Assembly (NCBI GenBank): GCA_045596285.1
Contig: JAZOCA010000159.1
Span: forward strand, 1-27,017
DNA length: 27,017 nt
Direction of reading: 5' to 3'
Origin: HGM11416 sp045596285
GTDB taxonomy: Bacteria > Bacillota > Clostridia > Christensenellales > Borkfalkiaceae
The notes beneath the pieces were generated by a model. It did not search any database, was not told the origin of the DNA, and saw nothing but the letters and a program-made list of their open reading frames with translations. Each line of letters starts with the position of its first letter. Positions within the stretch are counted from its first letter, which is position 1. Positions 8,164 through 17,359 of the stretch are shown piece after piece. The translations under genes and the position numbers were made by a program.

Positions 8164-8170
8164 TACCTAA

Positions 8171-8186
8171 ATTACAAAAATGTAAT
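8171..8186. promoter_or_regulatory. Inverted repeat in divergent promoter region, possible operator
   Basis: ATTACA and TGTAAT, separated by AAAA, form a perfect 6-bp inverted repeat just upstream of the AraC -35 box. AraC-type proteins often bind direct rather than inverted repeats, so this may belong to another regulator or be chance in AT-rich DNA. Confidence 0.35.
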
Positions 8187-8201
8187 TAAAAAATCGGCGA
8201 A

Positions 8202-8237
8202 AATATCATTTTTTTAATTTATTTAACCATTGATATT
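8202..8237. promoter_or_regulatory. Spaced inverted repeat overlapping the operon -35 box, possible operator
   Basis: AATATCA (8202-8208) and TGATATT (8231-8237) are inverted copies 29 bases apart, close to three helical turns, so both lie on about the same face of the DNA. The second overlaps the TTGATA -35 box of the transporter operon, which suits regulation. The short arms in AT-rich DNA could also be chance. Confidence 0.35.
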
Positions 8238-8258
8238 GTTATTGCAATTTTGTATAAT
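8230..8258 (+). promoter_or_regulatory. Sigma-A promoter of the glycan-uptake operon
   Basis: TTGATA (8230-8235), a 17-base spacer and TATAAT (8253-8258). The transcript would start near 8265, and AAGGAGG follows at 8268-8274, eight bases before ATG 8282. The nine + strand genes to 22319 have gaps of at most 56 bases, so this promoter probably drives all of them. Confidence 0.8.
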
Positions 8259-8281
8259 AAAAGCAATAAGGAGGCTTATAA

Positions 8282-9265
8282 ATGAAAACTGTAAATTTAT
8301 ACGGCGTAAATCCACCAGTTCAACCTAAAAAAAGAAAGGCAAAATGGGTTACAAGGGATTACGTTTTATTTTCTATCGCAAGCCTTGGCGCGTTGTTTTT
8401 AGCAGTTTTTGCTTACGTGCCGATGTTTGGTATAATAATAGCGTTTAAAGACGATTCCATGTTTTTTAACATATTTGAAGTTATTTTATACGGAGATTTC
8501 GTTGGTTTTGCAAACTTTAAAGAGTTCTTTATGGACCAAAAGTTTTGGTCGGTTATAACTAACACGCTTGGCTTAAATTTATTTATGTTACTAATAAACT
8601 TTCCCGCTCCTATACTGTTTGCTTTACTTTTAAACGAAATAATACACAGTAAATACAAAAAGTTAATTCAAACTATGTCTATATTTCCGCACTTTATTTC
8701 GTGGGTAGTTTTCGGCGGTTTGGTAATAGCGCTTGCAGATATGTCTACCGGTGTTATAAACCCCATACTTTATTGGTTGGGCATAGGGTCTAGTGACGAT
8801 CCAATAAACCTTCTTACCGCAGATTACTTTTGGGGGCTAATGATAGTCGTTTCTATGATAAAAGGCGTAGGTTGGGGATCGGTTATTTACTTAGCGGCAA
8901 TAACTGCAATAAACCCGGAAATATACGAAGCGGCAAAATTAGACGGCGCGAATAGATTACATTGTGCAATAAATATAACTCTTCCATCAATTGCGCCCAC
9001 GATAACAGTTTTCTTACTGTTGAATATTTCAAACTTATTATCTAATAATTTTGAACAGTTTTACGTTCTTCAAAACCCTGCAAATATCAAAAAGAGCGAA
9101 GTGCTTTCCACTTACATATATCAAAAAGGTATGTTAGACCGTGAATATGCATACACGACGGCTATGGGGTTCTTTGAATCTTGCGTAGGGCTAATATTGA
9201 TGTTTACCGCAAACACCATATCAAGAAAAACGGCAGGAAGGGGGTTATTCGGTAATGAAAACTAA
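8282..9265 (+). CDS. Sugar ABC transporter permease, LplB type
   Basis: A 327-residue inner-membrane permease of the binding-protein-dependent sugar importer family (LplB-like). It has about six hydrophobic segments, the first near residues 27-55, after a short basic cytoplasmic N-terminus. The EAA loop that contacts the ATPase is visible at about 216-235 (EAAKLDGAN followed by ITLP). With the next gene it should form a heterodimeric channel for an oligosaccharide. It opens the operon with a strong AAGGAGG site and the 8230 promoter, and overlaps the next permease by 11 bases. LplB/YtcP systems in Clostridia and Bacilli usually serve plant or host glycan oligosaccharides; the substrate here is unknown. 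No ATPase gene is present in the operon. Confidence 0.93.
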   Translation: MKTVNLYGVNPPVQPKKRKAKWVTRDYVLFSIASLGALFLAVFAYVPMFGIIIAFKDDSMFFNIFEVILYGDFVGFANFKEFFMDQKFWSVITNTLGLNLFMLLINFPAPILFALLLNEIIHSKYKKLIQTMSIFPHFISWVVFGGLVIALADMSTGVINPILYWLGIGSSDDPINLLTADYFWGLMIVVSMIKGVGWGSVIYLAAITAINPEIYEAAKLDGANRLHCAINITLPSIAPTITVFLLLNISNLLSNNFEQFYVLQNPANIKKSEVLSTYIYQKGMLDREYAYTTAMGFFESCVGLILMFTANTISRKTAGRGLFGNEN

Positions 9266-10139
9266 TAAACCCAGAAAATTAAACCGAATGATGTGGTTTG
9301 ACTACGTAAACTATATTTTCTTATTCCTTTGCGTAGTATTGATGATTTACCCCTTTATATTCGTTCTTGGCGGGTCTTTTTCCGACGGGCAAGACTATAT
9401 GAACGGCGGTGTGTGGTTAGTGCCACGCGTTTGGACTTTGGCAAACTATGAAGTTATCGTATCAGACAGTTTATTATGGACTGCGTATAAAAACACGATT
9501 ATAAGAACGGTATTCGGCTCGCTTGCATCACTTATTTTTACTTCACTCGTAGCATATGCAATGAGTAGAAAAGAGTTAAAGGGCAGAAGCTTTTTCCAAA
9601 TTTTTAACCTAATAACAATGTTCTTTGGCGGCGGGTTGATTCCTTTCTTCGCGCTAATAAACATATTAAACTTATACGACACCTTTTGGGTATACATTAT
9701 TCCCGCGCTTTATTCTGTTTACAATATGATAGTATTATCTAACGGCTATGGCTCTATAAGTGAAGAACTTCACGAATCGGCGGTTATAGACGGAGCTGGC
9801 GAACTTCGTATTTGGGCAATGATTTATCTTCCCTTAAACATGGCGGTTCACGCAACCGTTCTGTTATGGCTAGCGGTTGGTAACTGGAATGCATATTACG
9901 GAACTATGATTTATACCCGCGGTGGTGAAAAGGTAATTTTATTGCAATACTACCTAATGGGTGTTATAAACAAGGCGAGTTACACACCTGAAGTAGGTGG
10001 CGAAATTTTAGAAAAAGTTACCTCTAAAACAGTAGGTTACGCCGCTATAGTAATAGCAATACTTCCCGTTTTATTCGTATATCCCTTCCTTTCAAGATTT
10101 TTCACCAAAGGGGTAGCGGTAGGTTCTTTAAAGGGCTAA
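9255..10139 (+). CDS. Carbohydrate ABC transporter permease, YtcP type
   Basis: A 294-residue partner permease of the YtcP class. It has about six membrane segments, starting near residues 18-38, and the EAA loop at about 174-193 (ESAVIDGAG followed by IYLP), with the usual G after the EAA-like triplet. The start lies inside the previous gene (11-base overlap), with a purine-rich AGGAAGGGGG upstream, so the two are probably translationally coupled and made in equal amounts, as a heterodimer needs. The solute-binding protein follows 56 bases on. The missing ATPase is probably supplied by a multitask MsmX-like protein encoded elsewhere, as known for several Firmicutes importers; that is inference. 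Confidence 0.93.
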   Translation: MKTNKPRKLNRMMWFDYVNYIFLFLCVVLMIYPFIFVLGGSFSDGQDYMNGGVWLVPRVWTLANYEVIVSDSLLWTAYKNTIIRTVFGSLASLIFTSLVAYAMSRKELKGRSFFQIFNLITMFFGGGLIPFFALINILNLYDTFWVYIIPALYSVYNMIVLSNGYGSISEELHESAVIDGAGELRIWAMIYLPLNMAVHATVLLWLAVGNWNAYYGTMIYTRGGEKVILLQYYLMGVINKASYTPEVGGEILEKVTSKTVGYAAIVIAILPVLFVYPFLSRFFTKGVAVGSLKG

Positions 10140-10195
10140 AAGGCAATAAAACGCAATAGCGTTTAGCATATTTTAAAATAAATAAGGAGAGAAAA

Positions 10196-12127
10196 ATGAA
10201 AAACACAATTATTAAAATCGTTGCTATCGTAGTAGCGGTAGCAATCGTAGTAACGGGCGCAGTTTTAATTTTTAAAAATTGCAAGCCAGAGGGCATCGTT
10301 CCCGGTGGCGGTATTACTTATCCCGAATATCCCAATGCTTCTGCAGATAGCGATAGCTGGACTCAATGGGATGAAAACGATAAGGTTACAATCACTTGGT
10401 ACGTTGACCTTGCTGGTTGGAATAATAACGCAAGTTCACTTATCAGTAAAGAAATTTACAAGAAAACGGGCGTAAACGTAGTGTTTGAAACACCTGCCAG
10501 CGCAGACGGTGCGAAACTTTCTACCATGATGCAAACGAACACTTTTACAGACGTTATTTCTATTGCTGCGAACACGCAAGAAAGAATTAAACTTGCAGAA
10601 TCAAAGAAATACATCTATCCTATTCAAGAACTTGCAAAGCGTTGGGCCCCCACTTTATTAAACAGACTTAACGAAGAAATGGCTCAAATGTATGCTGCAT
10701 CAGACGGAAATCTTTACGGTATCCCCAACCACTTCTATTCTACTGCAGAAGTTAAAGAATTTAACGATATGGGTTATGCACTTCTTTCAAACGGCGGTAT
10801 AGTAGCAAGAAAGGACTACTTAGATGCATATCACGAAGCAATGCGCGCTCAAGATGCAAATTGGGATCCCGCAACGGTATGCACACCCCAAGGCGTTTTA
10901 GAAATGTGTCTTTGGGTAAAACAACGTTATTCTCTTAAAAACGATAACCCCACGGTATGTCTTTCACCCTTCGAATCACACAGAACGACCGGTAGCGTAG
11001 GTTTACGTTGGCTTATGGAATATTTTTCAGTTCCCGAAGAAGATGAAAACGGTAATTACGTTTACCAATACGCTCAACCTGAATTTGAAGAAATGATGGT
11101 ATGGCTTAACACCCTTTATAACAACGGTCTTATGACTTCGGGTAACCTTACCGCATCTGCTTCACAAATAGGTACTTATATTCAAAACGGTTTACCCTTT
11201 ATTTACATCGGCTCACCCCAAGATATGTCAAGTTATTTTAAGAACTGGAGTTTAAAGAAGGGTGCAGACGGCACTTTTAACTACGAAGGAAAACAATACG
11301 TTCCCATTATTTTCGGTAACTCAAAAGGCGTAGTTCCCCAAATTTCTGTAACGGGTAACTCTTATATGTTCTCTATGATTACCAACAAGTGCGCTCGTCC
11401 TGACCGTGTAATTCAACTTTTCGACTATTTATACAGCGAAGAAGGACAAAGATTGCTTGCATACGGCGTTGAAGCAACGGATGCTGATTCTGAAGAAGGC
11501 ACTTTCTATTATACCGTTCGTCCGGGTGAAACCACCGTTATTAACGGCAAAGAAGTAGTTGCTAAATACGGTCAAATTGAATACACGAACAAGGTTAAAC
11601 GCGAATTTAACGCAAGCCAAACCGCGCAATACGGCTTCTTTAACCCCAACGTTTTATATAACCCCATGTTCGTATTCTTATCTTCAGCAAAAGGCGGGGC
11701 GTATAACACCTATATCAACTACGTAACGTATAACTTAAAAGCAGGGCTTATACCTTATACTTACAGTTACCGTCCTTTTGAATTTGAATTAGATCCTACC
11801 AGAGAAAACTATAATACGGTAGTAAATATTCAAAACAACTTAAGATTGCTTTGGAACGAATATTATGCGGAAATTATTTGTTCTGAAGATGCAGAAATGG
11901 CAAGACTTATAGTTCAAGAAACTTTACAGGCGGCAGAAAGAAAGGGTTATAAAACCTTTATTGAAGCGAGAAATGCAAGTTTCCAAAAACATAAACAAAA
12001 TCTTGGAATAACCTACGCTTGGCCTATCAACGATCCTAACTCTAAATATCAAGATCTTGAATTTACAAGCATTTACGGTGATTATTCTTACAATAAAGAA
12101 GTTCCCTCAGACGTTGAATACAAGTAA
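10196..12127 (+). CDS. Large extracellular solute-binding protein, membrane-anchored
   Basis: A 643-residue sugar-binding protein of the long type that pairs with LplB/YtcP permeases (usual length 500-600). It captures the substrate outside the membrane. The N-terminus has one hydrophobic segment (about residues 6-26) ending in FKNC. The cysteine at 29 lacks a normal lipobox ([LVI][ASTVI][GAS]C), so it may be held as an uncleaved transmembrane anchor rather than as a lipoprotein. The mature part begins with a Gly/Pro-rich linker and then the binding fold (VTITWYVDLAGWNNN near 62-76, then tryptophan- and tyrosine-rich regions that could stack on sugar rings). AAGGAGAG precedes the ATG. The nucleoside hydrolase gene follows 15 bases on. 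Confidence 0.88.
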   Translation: MKNTIIKIVAIVVAVAIVVTGAVLIFKNCKPEGIVPGGGITYPEYPNASADSDSWTQWDENDKVTITWYVDLAGWNNNASSLISKEIYKKTGVNVVFETPASADGAKLSTMMQTNTFTDVISIAANTQERIKLAESKKYIYPIQELAKRWAPTLLNRLNEEMAQMYAASDGNLYGIPNHFYSTAEVKEFNDMGYALLSNGGIVARKDYLDAYHEAMRAQDANWDPATVCTPQGVLEMCLWVKQRYSLKNDNPTVCLSPFESHRTTGSVGLRWLMEYFSVPEEDENGNYVYQYAQPEFEEMMVWLNTLYNNGLMTSGNLTASASQIGTYIQNGLPFIYIGSPQDMSSYFKNWSLKKGADGTFNYEGKQYVPIIFGNSKGVVPQISVTGNSYMFSMITNKCARPDRVIQLFDYLYSEEGQRLLAYGVEATDADSEEGTFYYTVRPGETTVINGKEVVAKYGQIEYTNKVKREFNASQTAQYGFFNPNVLYNPMFVFLSSAKGGAYNTYINYVTYNLKAGLIPYTYSYRPFEFELDPTRENYNTVVNIQNNLRLLWNEYYAEIICSEDAEMARLIVQETLQAAERKGYKTFIEARNASFQKHKQNLGITYAWPINDPNSKYQDLEFTSIYGDYSYNKEVPSDVEYK

Positions 12128-12142
12128 TAAGGAAATTTTTAT

Positions 12143-13054
12143 ATGTTAAAAGTAATTATAGATACCGATATTGGTGACGATATCGACGACGCGTTCGCCT
12201 TGCTTTGCGCGCTCGCGAATCCGGAATTTGATATTTTGGGTATTACCACGGTGTTTAAGAACACCCCCCAACGCGCTAAAATAGTAGAGGATATTTTAAA
12301 AAGCGTGGGTAGGGAAGATATCCCCGTTTTTGCGGGGATAGAAGTTCCGCTAACGGGCAACGTTATTAAGTGGGATTACGAAAATTACGGTAGCGACGGA
12401 AAGGTTAGAGTTCATCATTACCGTGAAGATATGAGTGATTATACTTATAACGAAGGTAGCGCGGTAGATTTTATTTTAGAAACCGCAAAAAAATACCCAA
12501 ATGAAGTAACGCTTATTGCGTTAGCACCCTTTACTAATATAGGTGAAGCGTGCAAAAAAGATCCTAAAGCCTTTGCCTTATTAAAAGAAGCGTATATAAT
12601 GGCAGGTCAACCATTTACCGAATACGCAGAGTGGAACGTTAGGGTAGATCCTTATTCTGCTAAAACGTTTTTTGAAAGCGGAATAGATATAACTTGCTAC
12701 CCCCTTAACGTAACTACTAAATGTAAACTTTACGAAAAGGAAATAGAAAGGGTATATTCAATAGAAACCCCCACGGTTAAAAACGTTGCCAACATGATGC
12801 GCGTTTGGATAGAAAGCAATAATCCCAGCGGGGAACTAAAAAGATACCCAACTATGCACGATCCCCTTTGTGTGATAGGAGTTACCAAGCCCGAAGTTTG
12901 TTCTTACGAGCAAATGGAAGTTAAAGTAATCACCGAAGAAGGGCAGGATTTTGGCAAAACTAAAAGATTAAGCGGTGGGGCTTTAATGAAAATAGCAACC
13001 GAAGTAGACGTTGACGCTTTCTTTGAAGGATATTTTACCGCTCTTGAAAAATAA
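12143..13054 (+). CDS. Nucleoside hydrolase family (IUNH) enzyme
   Basis: A 303-residue protein, the usual length of inosine/uridine-preferring nucleoside hydrolases, which cut N-ribosyl bonds using a Ca2+ held by clustered aspartates. The N-terminal DTDIGDDIDDAFAL (residues 7-20) is the two-residue-longer variant of the DxDPGxDD signature. APFTNIGEA resembles the family's substrate loop, and MHDP near 253-256 resembles the C-terminal His/Asp site. There is no signal peptide, so it is cytoplasmic. Its place between a sugar-binding protein and secreted glycan proteins is unusual for nucleoside salvage. It may cleave an imported ribosyl- or glycosyl-amine, or the family fold may serve another hydrolysis; the substrate cannot be read from sequence. 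Confidence 0.88.
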   Translation: MLKVIIDTDIGDDIDDAFALLCALANPEFDILGITTVFKNTPQRAKIVEDILKSVGREDIPVFAGIEVPLTGNVIKWDYENYGSDGKVRVHHYREDMSDYTYNEGSAVDFILETAKKYPNEVTLIALAPFTNIGEACKKDPKAFALLKEAYIMAGQPFTEYAEWNVRVDPYSAKTFFESGIDITCYPLNVTTKCKLYEKEIERVYSIETPTVKNVANMMRVWIESNNPSGELKRYPTMHDPLCVIGVTKPEVCSYEQMEVKVITEEGQDFGKTKRLSGGALMKIATEVDVDAFFEGYFTALEK

Positions 13055-13074
13055 TGATAAAATAGGAGAAGATT

Positions 13075-14505
13075 ATGAAAAAACTTATTAAAGCAGTTCT
13101 TAGTTTAAGTATTTGCTTTGCGGTGCTTTTCTCTTGTTTTACCTTTAATTCGGTATCTGCGCAAGATAACCCAAACGGCGCGCCCTTAACCTTAGAACTT
13201 AAAGACGTTCAAGGATCTGGCGCAGATTATATCGAATTAGATCTTGGTAAACTTGAAATAAGCGGAACGCACTTAGGTTTAAGAGTAAATCCCGTTTATG
13301 CAATAGACCAAAACGGCGGTAAGCCAAAGTGGTCTATGTTTAGAATTATTCTTACCGATAGCGAAGGAAATACTTATAATACCGATAGTTTCCAAGGGGC
13401 AAGCACCACGATGCCCGGCGTTTCTATGGACGGAACGAGGGTAGATATCACTTGGATGTATAACTATATTTGGCCCTTACAAGGTTTTTACGGAACGGTG
13501 TATTTACCTTGGGCAAAACTTAACGGCGGTAGCGACGCAGATCCTACGAAAGCCCCCAAGGATATAGTAAAAATACGTATTCAACATAACTCTGACTACG
13601 TAACCGCAAGAAGAGAAATGTTAGCGCACTTCTTCTGTTTAACGGACGCTACTTTAACTGAAAAGAATCAGTCTCTTTCTATTGGCGACGTCAGAGTGCT
13701 AGAAACTTTTGAAGCAAACTCAGTTGGCGTTCAGGAAAATCTAATTTACGATTTTGCTAATGCAGATTTAGAAAATGCCGTTTGGAGCACTAATAAGGCA
13801 ATGAACGCAAGATTTGCAAATAGCGAAGAAGAAACAAAAATTCAAGAAACTTTTGAAAATATGGCTAAATCTTCATGGGAAAGCAACTTCTCTACTAGCG
13901 GTCAACCCTTTGAATTTACCCCCGAAACAAACGAAACGGGGCGTATGCTAAAATGGACTTACGGCAGTTATTACGATGAATACGTTCCCACGGCTAACTC
14001 TTACGGCTCTCTTACAGTTTCACTTTCTAACGACGAAAGCGCGTTTACGGACGCCAAGGGCTTAACCCTTTGGGTTCACAACCCCCAACCTTATTATATC
14101 AGTTTTAACCTTGAATTTGGAGAACAGGAAGACGGTGGGTTAGAAAGATGGAATCTTAACACGCCAACCTATGCAACCTTGTATTTTTACGATGAAGTAA
14201 CGGGCGAAGAATTCTCTATGCCTACCTTACACGTTGCGTATATTCCAGCAAACTTCAAAGGTTGGGTAAGAATACCTTTCTCTAACTATACAGTTCCTTC
14301 TTGGAGTGCTGCAAATGCATATAGTGACGGGGTTTATGAACCCGATGCTCAACACCCCGCAATTTATATCACCAGCCAATTCGAACTAAACGATAACGTA
14401 GTTATGTATTTCGATAATATCGGCGTTTATTACAACGATTTTGAAGTTGGCACGCTATTTGATAGAAAACTTCCCAGTATTGCGGATTGTTTAAAGGGGG
14501 AATAA
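13075..14505 (+). CDS. Secreted protein with C-terminal carbohydrate-binding-like module
   Basis: 476 residues with a signal peptide (basic start, hydrophobic core 5-25, likely cleavage after VSA near 29). I do not recognise the whole protein. The C-terminal module (about 270-465) carries GLTLWVHN, then IPANFKGWVRIPF, then a YFDNIGVYY end. This order is seen in jelly-roll carbohydrate-binding domains (CBM11/CIA30-like) and is repeated four times in the 1318-residue protein of the same operon. The N-terminal half (about 30-225) has a similar beta-rich look (LGLRVNP, then YGTVYLPW) and may be a diverged second module. There is no C-terminal anchor or catalytic motif, so a secreted binding protein is the likely role. 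The next ATG lies one base after its stop. Confidence 0.7.
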   Translation: MKKLIKAVLSLSICFAVLFSCFTFNSVSAQDNPNGAPLTLELKDVQGSGADYIELDLGKLEISGTHLGLRVNPVYAIDQNGGKPKWSMFRIILTDSEGNTYNTDSFQGASTTMPGVSMDGTRVDITWMYNYIWPLQGFYGTVYLPWAKLNGGSDADPTKAPKDIVKIRIQHNSDYVTARREMLAHFFCLTDATLTEKNQSLSIGDVRVLETFEANSVGVQENLIYDFANADLENAVWSTNKAMNARFANSEEETKIQETFENMAKSSWESNFSTSGQPFEFTPETNETGRMLKWTYGSYYDEYVPTANSYGSLTVSLSNDESAFTDAKGLTLWVHNPQPYYISFNLEFGEQEDGGLERWNLNTPTYATLYFYDEVTGEEFSMPTLHVAYIPANFKGWVRIPFSNYTVPSWSAANAYSDGVYEPDAQHPAIYITSQFELNDNVVMYFDNIGVYYNDFEVGTLFDRKLPSIADCLKGE

Positions 14506-14506
14506 C

Positions 14507-15721
14507 ATGAAAAAGAAAATTTTAATTATAGTTATTTCCGCAGTTTTAGTAGTAGCGCTTGGCGTAACCGGTCTGTTGATTTTTTTAAAAAAGCCTGATA
14601 ATTCTACCGAAGTTCCCAAGGGAAAAGATAAACCTTTAACGGGTATTGACGCATGCTTTACCGAAGATATGAACTACTATAACGAATCACCTTCAGTAGT
14701 TCGCGTAGGTGGAGAGCAATATATGTTCTACACCCGCAACGAAGTGGCAAAAGATAACACAACTTCTACTATTTTCGTTCGTAAAGCAACTTTCGAAAAC
14801 GGTAAATGGGTTTACGGTGATCCCGTAAAAGCACTTTCCCGCACGACAGATTCTTGGGATAGCGCCGCTATTTTTGCAGCAGACGTTATCAAGGGTGAAT
14901 TTAAGTATAAAGGCGAAACTTATACTTATCTTATGGCTTATAACGGCTCTAAGAAAACTAACAGAAATAACGCTCAAATAGGCTTTGCCGTTTCTAACAA
15001 AATAGACGGTGAATATATAAGAGTGGGAACTAACCCCATTATAGAATACGATAAAACCACGCAAACACCCGTTGGTCTTACCAACTATAAAGGCGTTGTA
15101 GAACCTTCTTTAGTAAGTTACGATACGAAGGGTAAATTAACCGTATTTTATACCTTCTACGGAAAATTTAACAGCAGTTACGCAATTCAAATGGACTGTT
15201 CGGATTTAGAACATATAGTAATGAGCGGTCGCATGAAGATTAACGTAAGCGGTATTACGGATGGTTATGAAAATACCACCTTATACGGCGGTGATTATTC
15301 TTACAACCCCGACGACGGCACTTACGTAGTATGCCGTAACTACGGTGGCGCGGTAAGCGGTCTTCCTTCCGTTTCTGAAGCAATTCAAGTGGTAACCTGT
15401 AAGGGTAGCGAAATGTTTAAGGTAAACGATAACGCGCCTAACGAAACACCCACTCCCGTTTGGAAACTTTATAACTCTGCAAGAAGACGTATAAGCGCTA
15501 TTCATACCGCGGTAGACGATATTAACGATTTAAGCCGTTCAAACGGTTACAAACGTATTTACAACGCTTGTATCGCAAGCGACGAATACGGCTATATTCT
15601 ATCTACCAGAAGCGTAGAAATTTATTTTACCAGCTCGGCAGTTAGCGGTGACGACGGTTTAACCGGTGATGAATACTTATTCACACCTATGATTCACGAA
15701 TATCTTTTACAAAGGAGTTAA
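14507..15721 (+). CDS. Membrane-anchored five-bladed-propeller protein, GH43/GH117-like
   Basis: 404 residues. The N-terminus has one hydrophobic segment (about 4-27) followed by a charged Lys/Asp-rich linker, with no cleavage-like site or lipobox, so it is probably anchored with its domain outside. The rest shows the beta-propeller pattern of GH43/32/117/130-type proteins: YNESPSVVRVGGEQYMFYTR (59-78), a middle WDSAAIF, then VVEPSLVSYD (197-206) before LTVFYTFYG. Acidic residues at blade starts (E60, D117, E199) are candidates for catalysis; I cannot align them with certainty. There are no Asp boxes, unlike the two sialidase-fold neighbours. The likely role is trimming or binding a glycan at the cell surface. 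The exact family and substrate are unknown. Confidence 0.65.
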   Translation: MKKKILIIVISAVLVVALGVTGLLIFLKKPDNSTEVPKGKDKPLTGIDACFTEDMNYYNESPSVVRVGGEQYMFYTRNEVAKDNTTSTIFVRKATFENGKWVYGDPVKALSRTTDSWDSAAIFAADVIKGEFKYKGETYTYLMAYNGSKKTNRNNAQIGFAVSNKIDGEYIRVGTNPIIEYDKTTQTPVGLTNYKGVVEPSLVSYDTKGKLTVFYTFYGKFNSSYAIQMDCSDLEHIVMSGRMKINVSGITDGYENTTLYGGDYSYNPDDGTYVVCRNYGGAVSGLPSVSEAIQVVTCKGSEMFKVNDNAPNETPTPVWKLYNSARRRISAIHTAVDDINDLSRSNGYKRIYNACIASDEYGYILSTRSVEIYFTSSAVSGDDGLTGDEYLFTPMIHEYLLQRS

Positions 15722-15724
15722 GTT

Positions 15725-17359
15725 ATGAAAAGAGTATTAAAACTTTTAATTTGTTTAGTTGCCTTTTTAATTACGGCATCTCCCTTAAAGATAAATTCCG
15801 TATCGGCAGAAAAATCTTATTCAGATATGCAAAACTTAGGTAATTTCAATGCTTTTTGGACAAACTGGGAAGGTGTAGAAAACACACCCTTAGCAAGTGG
15901 AGCAAGTGAAACTTATAAGGTTTCAGATAGACATTGGGCAGGTATTCCTTCAGTATGCTTAACCGAAGGCGGAAGACTTTGGTGCGGTTTTATGACCGGC
16001 GGTGCAGATGAACCCGATCCGCTAAACTATAACGCCTTTCATTATAGCGACGACGGCGGTGTAACTTGGTCTGAAGAAAGTTTGGTTATCGACCACGTAG
16101 ACGAAACTAAAGGTATTTATCAACCCCATATTTTTATGGTAGACGGCGTTATGCATATTTGGCTTAACCACGGCGGTCAAAACGTTATTAAGGTAGATAA
16201 TCCAGACTGTGAAAATCCTTCCGAAAACTTGCATTTAACAAAGGCTACTAAGGTTTTAAACTACAACGCGGCGCACCGCCCCTTGCAGTTAAGCGATAAG
16301 TGGGAAAATATTTGGCTGTTCTCTGCAGAAAACTCAACCTCTCCCCAAAACATGATATTTGCTTCTACAAACGCTATGAAGTGGGAACATTATTCTTCAA
16401 TCACTTCAACCAACGGCAACCGCAATTGGTGGGAAGGTCAGATTTGTGAAACGGCAGACGGAACTTTAATATTTAGCACCCGTATAGAAAACGGCGCAGA
16501 TAACGGTATTCAACTTGCTTACTCTTACGACGGCGCGGAAACTTGGACTAACTGTGAAGCGAACAACGGCTTACCCTTCGTTGCATACAGCAACAAGAGC
16601 CATATGCAACTTTTAGATAGTGGTAATCTTATATTTATAGTTGCAAGTTCTGATAAAGCAAGAGAGAACCTAACCGTATATTTAAGTGAAGATAACGGTA
16701 AAACTTGGCCTTACAGTTTAAGTTTAGATTCCCGTTATCACTTAGGTAACTGGTTTGGTTGCGGTTATCCGGAAGCAGCGAACTTACAGGGCGAAAACGG
16801 CGAAATCTATATCGTATGGGACGCGCGCATAAGCTTTAACGAAATAGGTTGTGCAAAAATTACCGAAGCCGATATTAAGGCGGGTAAAATAGTAACACAA
16901 GGTTGTTATACTTATAACAACGTAAACCGTAACGCAAACTTCTTGGGTTCTGTTGCCGACGATTTAGACGGTAGAACTACTCAAATAGAAGAAATTAAGG
17001 TTAAGAAGGGCACTACGCTTGCAGAAGTTCAAGCACAATTACCTTCTTCGGTTACAGCTATACACAACGACCAACAAATCACCATGACGGGTATGTGGGT
17101 TTGCCCCAACTACTTCAACGGCGAAAAAGCAGGTAGATACACTTTCCGTTTCGATACCCCCGATCTTCCCTATAACACGGGTGACAGTTACGGTTATTTA
17201 ACCGTTAACGTTTGGGTAGAAGAGGATTCATCCGTTATCGGTGGCGGTGGCGAAGAAGGCTGTAAATCTTCGGTTTCATGCACTATGCCTATGCTTACAT
17301 TGCTTGGCATATCTGCTTTAAAAATAATAAAAGATAAGGAGAAACAAAATGAAAAGTAA
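15725..17359 (+). CDS. Secreted sialidase-fold (BNR) protein with Cys-tail anchor
   Basis: 544 residues. A signal peptide (1-28, ending VSA) is followed by a six-bladed propeller with three clear Asp boxes: SDDGGVTW (108-115), SYDGAETW (267-274) and SEDNGKTW (321-328). These are the hallmark of sialidases and related glycosidases. The first blade reads HWAGIPS where classical GH33 sialidases have the (F/Y)RIP arginine, so true sialidase activity is doubtful. Residues 415-500 look like a bacterial Ig-like domain (KVKKGTTLAEVQAQLP, then LTVNVWVEE). The end has GGGGEEGC, a hydrophobic stretch and basic KIIKDKEK, resembling a C-terminal sorting tail but without LPXTG. The last 11 bases overlap the next gene, whose GGAG lies inside this one. 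Confidence 0.78.
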   Translation: MKRVLKLLICLVAFLITASPLKINSVSAEKSYSDMQNLGNFNAFWTNWEGVENTPLASGASETYKVSDRHWAGIPSVCLTEGGRLWCGFMTGGADEPDPLNYNAFHYSDDGGVTWSEESLVIDHVDETKGIYQPHIFMVDGVMHIWLNHGGQNVIKVDNPDCENPSENLHLTKATKVLNYNAAHRPLQLSDKWENIWLFSAENSTSPQNMIFASTNAMKWEHYSSITSTNGNRNWWEGQICETADGTLIFSTRIENGADNGIQLAYSYDGAETWTNCEANNGLPFVAYSNKSHMQLLDSGNLIFIVASSDKARENLTVYLSEDNGKTWPYSLSLDSRYHLGNWFGCGYPEAANLQGENGEIYIVWDARISFNEIGCAKITEADIKAGKIVTQGCYTYNNVNRNANFLGSVADDLDGRTTQIEEIKVKKGTTLAEVQAQLPSSVTAIHNDQQITMTGMWVCPNYFNGEKAGRYTFRFDTPDLPYNTGDSYGYLTVNVWVEEDSSVIGGGGEEGCKSSVSCTMPMLTLLGISALKIIKDKEKQNEK

